In this document: one piece after another, positions 56,654 to 64,000 of the stretch
How positions within the stretch are numbered: position 1 is the stretch's first letter
How the letters are laid out: each line of letters starts with the position of its first letter
From: Flammula alnicola
Lineage: Eukaryota > Basidiomycota > Agaricomycetes > Agaricales > Strophariaceae
Length of the DNA stretch: 64,000 nt
Reading direction: 5' to 3'
Assembly (NCBI GenBank): GCA_015499995.1
Contig: JADNRV010000117.1
Coordinates: forward strand, 105,031-169,030
Notes under the pieces: generated by a model
What the model saw: only the letters and a program-made list of their open reading frames with translations
Databases searched by the model: none
Told to the model about the DNA's origin: nothing
Program-made: the position numbers and the translations under genes

Positions 56654-58757
<2,104 letters not shown>

Positions 58758-60974
58758 TTTTTAATGACAAGCGTGATGACATCGCCTTTTGCCTTGTAAT
58801 TGAAAGAACACTTTTTAGTAGTATGAAAAATTGAAACTAGTCCTTTCCTGCAAAACGTTACTTTTTCTGGATGGTTGGACACACGGAAATACTTAACACT
58901 TCATCTGTTTAATATTCGACGTCTCCCTGAATAGCCGTGGGCCCGTGGTATGGACGTTCATACCCACCCTCATGGTTTCATTTAAGTCATAAGTAGGCCC
59001 CATCTGGCTGTCTGTCATTGACATGAAACGTGGGACGAAATAATTTTCTTGGTTTGTTCTGCCAGAAACAATAGTACAGCCGAGATGAAATGAGGACAGA
59101 TTTCGAAAGCGATTCGGGAACGTTCGGTAGCGAGGTGAAGGTTTTTGTCGTTTTCGTTTTCTGAACAGATTTCGGGTGGGTGGGCTCTTGTCGAGATCGG
59201 CTATTGTGCGTTACTCCTCCTGGTCGTCTTTGGTAGGTGGCGAGAGGGGGCTCGAGGCAGGAAGCCTCAGCATGTATGGATGCATATGATGAATGCATGT
59301 TGAATGCGGGCCCGCGGGGGGGATCGGGGTTTGAGAGGTGCACAGTCGACATATGCCACTGGCACTGGGAATGAGAAAAGAGGAGAAATGAGATATGGAC
59401 GACACTCTTCGAATTGGTATACATATACCAGGTTAACTGCGTCCTACTGGGGTTCCATTCGAAGATAAGATCTTAGACACACATACATTCCATTGAATGT
59501 GCCCTCCCATGCCTCTGGTTGGCTCGAATTTTGGTCTCAAAACTCGGTATGTACTATACCTTATATGTAGGCAAAAAGGGGGGTTGGAGGTTTTACTTAC
59601 TGTATGTAATCAAGATCTTTTTCATTGACTGGGTCCAGACAAGTCCGGCACGAGATGGCGGTAAGGTTCAATTATTCGACGACGCCCAGGTAAGGTGTTA
59701 TTATTGGGTGCCAGATGGCGTCGTTGTCGTAAGGTCTTTAACTTGGACAAGGCAATTATTGATGCCAATGGTTCACTTGCGAGAGACTCGGGACAATGGG
59801 AAGCAGGGGGTTGTCCCATGTGGCGCCGCAGTGTTAGCGAGGCAGAAAAAGGAGCGGCCAGGAGCAGAACGATTGGGTTTCTTTTTTGTTGTTGATGAGA
59901 CCGCCTGTGCCCACGAGTCCGGTTCAAAAGGAGGGGCAAAGGGGGGCGAGCAGGGAGGGAACAACCCGGGCTAAGTGAATTCCCAACCCAAGACTACTGA
60001 CACTTCGATTGAACGCCACAACCGGCATGCGAAGAGCCAAGAGGGGGGGTTCTTGTTCATCATCAGATATTTTCAGCGAGAAGAGAATTGGTATTGTGGC
60101 ACACTGGCAGAGCAGCTCAGCAGCCGAAATGCATATGACTGTGAGTGTGTAATAAGTAAGTAACATGAATCTCGGATATAAAACCACCTGGGCAAACCGC
60201 GGAAGATATAGATATAGATGAGATGGCCAGTTACGCTGAGCAGATCGGTTGAAAGAGGATGCGCGCGAGTATTAGTATGCCCCGTATACGCAAGATGGGC
60301 GATATGGTCGGCGAAAAATGGACCTGTTCAGCATGAAGAGCGAGCCGATAACCTAGAAGAGTAAGCTTGGACTGGTTATCTGCGGTGGCGTGCTTGCCAG
60401 GCCCCCCTGCACGATTACTAGTAGAGCCTCGGAGGCCATATGTGGATATCTACCGAATCCAACCATGGGCCATTGATGAAAACCTAGACCAAGACTGATC
60501 CATATTAGTGCGAGAGTTAGAAGACAGGCAGCGAAAATTAAGCGATGTTTGACCAATTGGACGGGTAAGGAACGAGGGTGAAGGATATGTTTCTGGATAT
60601 GTTTGTCGGGAGACGCCGAAAAGAATCTTGTTTAGGCGGCACCCTTGAGAAACGTCGCGGCTGCCGTCTCGTTTCTCCGTAGTTGTCAGCCTAGAAGACC
60701 GGGGGGCCAAGTACACATGGAATATTGCTTTAAAAGACGACTCGGAGGTACCACGCTCATCTCCGTATCTATAAAGCCATGAACTGACCTCAAGGCGGAA
60801 TGTGCAGGCATGGGGTGTGTTGTGAACCGTGTGGATTGCCAAAAGCGCACTTGGCTTTTGCATGATGGGCCACACGCCTTGTCTCAAATCCATTCTTGGT
60901 ATCCCACCATGTGTTTCCCCCTCAGACTACTTATATACCCCATCTCTTCCGAAATCCCTCTCTTTTTTCCGCCC
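58758..60974. other. 2.2-kb gene-free region; promoter of the SOK1 gene at its end
   Basis: No convincing gene. A 151-codon plus frame at 59519-59974 lacks an ATG start and ends in a Gly/Lys-rich low-complexity stretch. Minus frames at 58987-59424 and 60353-60893 have no domain. TATATA at 60932-60937, 38 bp before the SOK1 start and followed by a pyrimidine-rich leader (ctctcttttttccgccc), looks like a core promoter. Confidence 0.45.
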
Positions 60975-63512
60975 ATGGATGATCTTGCTCACCGATGCCC
61001 CCTAAACCACAGGAAACGCAAGGCCGACCAGGATGACTGCCAGGACCTCCCCTCTGTTAGTGACCAGGCTGTAGTCTCCTCTGATAGCCCCTCCGGCGTC
61101 GCGGGTCCATCCTGTAATGCCCCTAGGCAGCAGTGGATCACAGAGACCGACGATAAACTCTGGGCATCTCCCAACTCTCCCCAGGTCTCGAGTCCGCTAA
61201 CCTCCCAGGTGTTGAGAGGCACGAAGCGGCCACGTATCGACACCCACGAGTCGACCCTACGTGCCGCTAAACGACCCTATCCTCGCAGATCGCCATCTAA
61301 AATGTCCCCATCACCACTCACATCTGTCCGCCAGGGGAGTGATATCGAAGATATTGGTATTGTATCCACAGCCCACCCGGGACCCTCTTCGGGTTCGCTC
61401 CTTCGCGAGCGCCATTCAGTCATTCCTGGGGTCGCGCCGCCGCGAGTGGTACATATTCTCTCTACTGCCGCGCAGTCGCCTATCAAGTTCAGTTCGCCGC
61501 ACATCCCCCAACCCAACCTCTCATCAACCGTCAGACGTTGAGAGAATTGGAGCTAGATGTTATTCTCCGAAACCCTGTCATTCGTCCGTGGCATGTCTTC
61601 TTTTTGTCTCTGCCATCTCTCATGGATTTTCTTATTGTCAGGTCATGACCTTTTGTTCGATCCTGGTCTGCAGTTTCGACCACGACGAAAGCGTGAAATG
61701 TTTGAAAAGTATTGGAACGCCGTTTGGGAGGAGGTCCAGACCGGCTGCACATGTGTTACCCTCGATACCCAGGGAAATTGCCACCCAAAGGCATGCATCT
61801 GTGCACGACATCCCACCACCCCACCTATCCCCATTGTCTCTCAAATCTCGAAAGAGGATCCAACCATCTATACCATCCGCATGCCTTCCCGTATGCCCGC
61901 ACTGCTCTCCGAATTTCTCCAAGTCATGTTACTTGTCATCCAGCCCCTATCCAACACTGCCGTATACACAAATCCACTGCGGTCAGAGAACAAGCCCAAG
62001 AGCACTCTGCACACGCCGCGTATCTGGAATCCATTTTCGATCCCGCGTTGATTGAGCAAGAATTAAAACACAAGGTTTTCGATCCGTCGGCTTGTTCTCC
62101 CAAATTGGTGAGACGCTGAAGCACCATTGTGCACCGATGAGAGACCGCGCTGTCGAGGAGATGGTACAGGTGGCTCAGCGGCCAGGCCCGGAAGCCTTTA
62201 CAGCCGTCAGGATGTGTTTGGAATTGCTAGAGTTGATGAAATTGGTGAGCTTCGTTCTTTCATGTTCGCCTTGACGCCTTGATTAATCGAGACGTTGTCA
62301 GGACATCGCAAACCACCAGCTCACCCAGCTGCGTCCTTGGTTATTGCGCAATACTGGTATATTCGAAGTTAAAGCCTTCAAAATCCGTTTCGGCACTAGC
62401 GCGTCGCTCCACAACACCCGCGAATGGCTGCATAACGCCAACGTCGCTCTCTTTGTCAGCAAAAAACAACCCATTCCCCATCCCTCATACCCAAATGGCC
62501 TCACTTATCCTTCGTTAACCAAGAACCAGCAAATCTATCTCTGTTGTCTAAAAGGAATTGTGACACGATCTTTGAAACCTTGTCGCCACCTTCATCACCC
62601 GTCTCGCCCACCTCCGATGCCACTCCTCCCCCATCTCCTGTATTTTCGTCCTTGACTCCATCACCCAGCCCCACGCCGGAAACGCTGTACCTTGACAAAA
62701 CACGCATGGCGCTTATCAGCGCCGAGGCGACCGACGTCACCGCGCTATACACGTTCATACTCCTCTTTCGCCAACTCGTAGTGTCGACGTGTCCGAGTCG
62801 AGCGGCAGCACCAGCGCCAAGGTCGATCAGAGCGATGTGATGAGGGTCAAACGCGAGATACGGGATATCGGGCCTGCGTGCCTGGGAACGTGCTTTGTGT
62901 CTTCAGCTCCGGCTTTGGCTGGTGGAGAGGCACCGGTAGACAATGATTGGACGAGCGCCGGAACGTAAGCGTGATCTGGCACTCCAGATTGCGCAAAGGG
63001 CTCTGAGGTCCGACGGCGGGTTCGGCTGCTAGCAGCACCATCCAGACCGCCGACTCTGATGATTATACATGTCTCTGGAGGAGATGCAGCACCTGACCCG
63101 CGATCGTGAGCCTCGCACAGCGGTGGACAGATACGAATATGCAGCCTGAGTCGGCGCTGAGCGGGTTGTTGCACAAGCGCGTCGGACGCGGTATTTGAGG
63201 AGGTCGTCGGGCTTGCTTATCCGTCGGCCACTGCTGCTGGGGTTGGTGCCGGTGTAAGGCCCTCACTGCTAAGCATGGACCTGTTCGCGGCGGGTGGAAA
63301 TGCGTTTGCGAGGCGACGCGCACCTGATGCCTCTGCGCATGTGGGCACGACGGCACCCACGCGGCTGGTATGGAGTCGCTGACAGAGGAGTCCGGAAGCT
63401 TGCGGAGAAAATTGCACGGCTGGCGCTTGTCCATCTAAACACACACCTGTCGATGTACGAGTCTGAGGGATTTTTGGGCTTTGATCGTCGACGTTGTCTG
63501 CATACAGGCTAA
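60975..63512 (+). CDS. SOK1: SOK1 / TCP11-family protein, frame broken repeatedly
   Basis: The start is MDDLAHRCPLNHRKRKADQD, with a Ser/Pro-rich N-terminus to about residue 180. TCP11-domain pieces then appear in changing frames: INRQTLRELELDVILRNP, RHDLLFDPGLQFRPRRKREM, YWNAVWEEVQTGCTCVTLDT, IRMPSRMPALLSEFLQV, QAQEHSAHAAYLESIFDPAL, GETLKHHCAPMRDRAVEEMV, DIANHQLTQLRPWLLRNTGI, TALYTFILLFRQLV, DVMRVKREIRDIGPACLGTC and RKLAEKIARLALVHLNTHLS. Breaks fall near 61505, 61974, 62089, 62560, 62786, 62950, 63040, 63178 and 63375. Each I resolved needs one or two extra bases, never fewer. One normal intron is seen at 61577. SOK1 modulates cAMP/PKA signalling in yeast. Whether this is a pseudogene or a badly read stretch is open. 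Confidence 0.8.
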
Positions 63513-64000
63513 GGTTCGTCATCAATTCATAGTTTCGTTTCTTTTTTCCGTTTTTCGTTTCGTTGTTATACGGTCCGCACCACCCACGCACCCACAACTC
63601 TTTTCCGATGGTCACACCACAACACACCGACACAACGTAGTGGGACAGTACTTACACACGCCCATCTACAATGAATGAATACATGCATACATCACTATAC
63701 AAATTTTCCCAGCATACCAACACATCCATTCCCTGAAATTTCTTTCGATATCAATACCCCTTCCTCTCCTCCCCGACATTGGACACGTTGTTGGCACATG
63801 TCGGCATTGATTATTTACATTACTGAATTATTTACAACCGAGTGCCCTTATATATTATAATACCCCCCGTAGTCCCTTTCCGTGCATATCAATCAAAAGA
63901 TTTCATACATGAGTGCATATATGCTGCGAACCCGATCGTGGCCGTGATTTGTACTTGGATTTGATCAATGAGAGCTTTCAGATAATGTACAAGTCCATTT
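63513..64000. other. 3' flank of SOK1
   Basis: AT- and pyrimidine-rich sequence with TATA-like tatatattata near 63849; no gene seen before the edge. Confidence 0.4.

Noticed and set aside
59519..59974. 151-codon plus-strand frame
   Set aside because: It begins at TTG, not ATG, and ends in Gly/Lys-rich low complexity; no domain recognised.

Overview
The window is nuclear DNA of a filamentous basidiomycete, most likely a mushroom-forming agaricomycete. Genes are split by many GT-AG introns of about 45-65 nt, and the gene set includes a GMC (aryl-alcohol-oxidase-type) oxidoreductase, a CE8 pectinesterase, cytochrome P450s, a SepH-type septation kinase and a fungal Aurora kinase. I found no bacterial, phage or CRISPR structures and no convincing tRNA.

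Layout. 0-3.8 kb: 5' end of a secreted GMC oxidoreductase (minus), then a gene-poor stretch with relics. 3.8-9.3 kb: Aurora kinase (+), pectinesterase (-), endosomal syntaxin PEP12 (+). 11.1-13.9 kb: a 910-aa protein combining a helical N-terminal domain like fungal HeLo/MLKL cell-death domains with a CHORD-like zinc module; this is the best candidate for an undescribed function. 14-18.5 kb: orphan small genes and a tandem pair of a short gene family. 18.8-23.9 kb: SepH/Cdc7 kinase. 24.2-28.1 kb: two ~1.1-kb inverted copies of a small gene flanking MRPL7 (mitochondrial uL5). 28.4-33.8 kb: a possible membrane microprotein, ERG2 sterol isomerase, a conserved nuclear-looking protein and DCS1. 33.7-40.6 kb: a ~3.4-kb tandem duplication carrying two P450 genes; its junction carries a copied tail of DCS1. 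40.9-46.5 kb: PP2C phosphatase and an MFS sugar transporter containing 12- and 17-nt exons. 48.7-63.5 kb: a small RVxF/zinc protein, BUD22, tubulin cofactor D, V-ATPase subunit B and a SOK1/TCP11 gene.

Functionally most genes are unlinked housekeeping genes: spindle and septation control (ARK1, SepH, TBCD), membrane traffic and acidification (PEP12, VMA2), sterol, mRNA and ribosome metabolism (ERG2, DCS1, BUD22, MRPL7) and signalling (PP2C, SOK1). The accessory part consists of the wall- and lignin-active enzymes, P450s, transporter and orphan genes. TBCD and SOK1 contain reading-frame breaks that all look like losses of one or two bases, several in short C or G runs. I read these as probable sequence errors rather than decay, but reads must decide.
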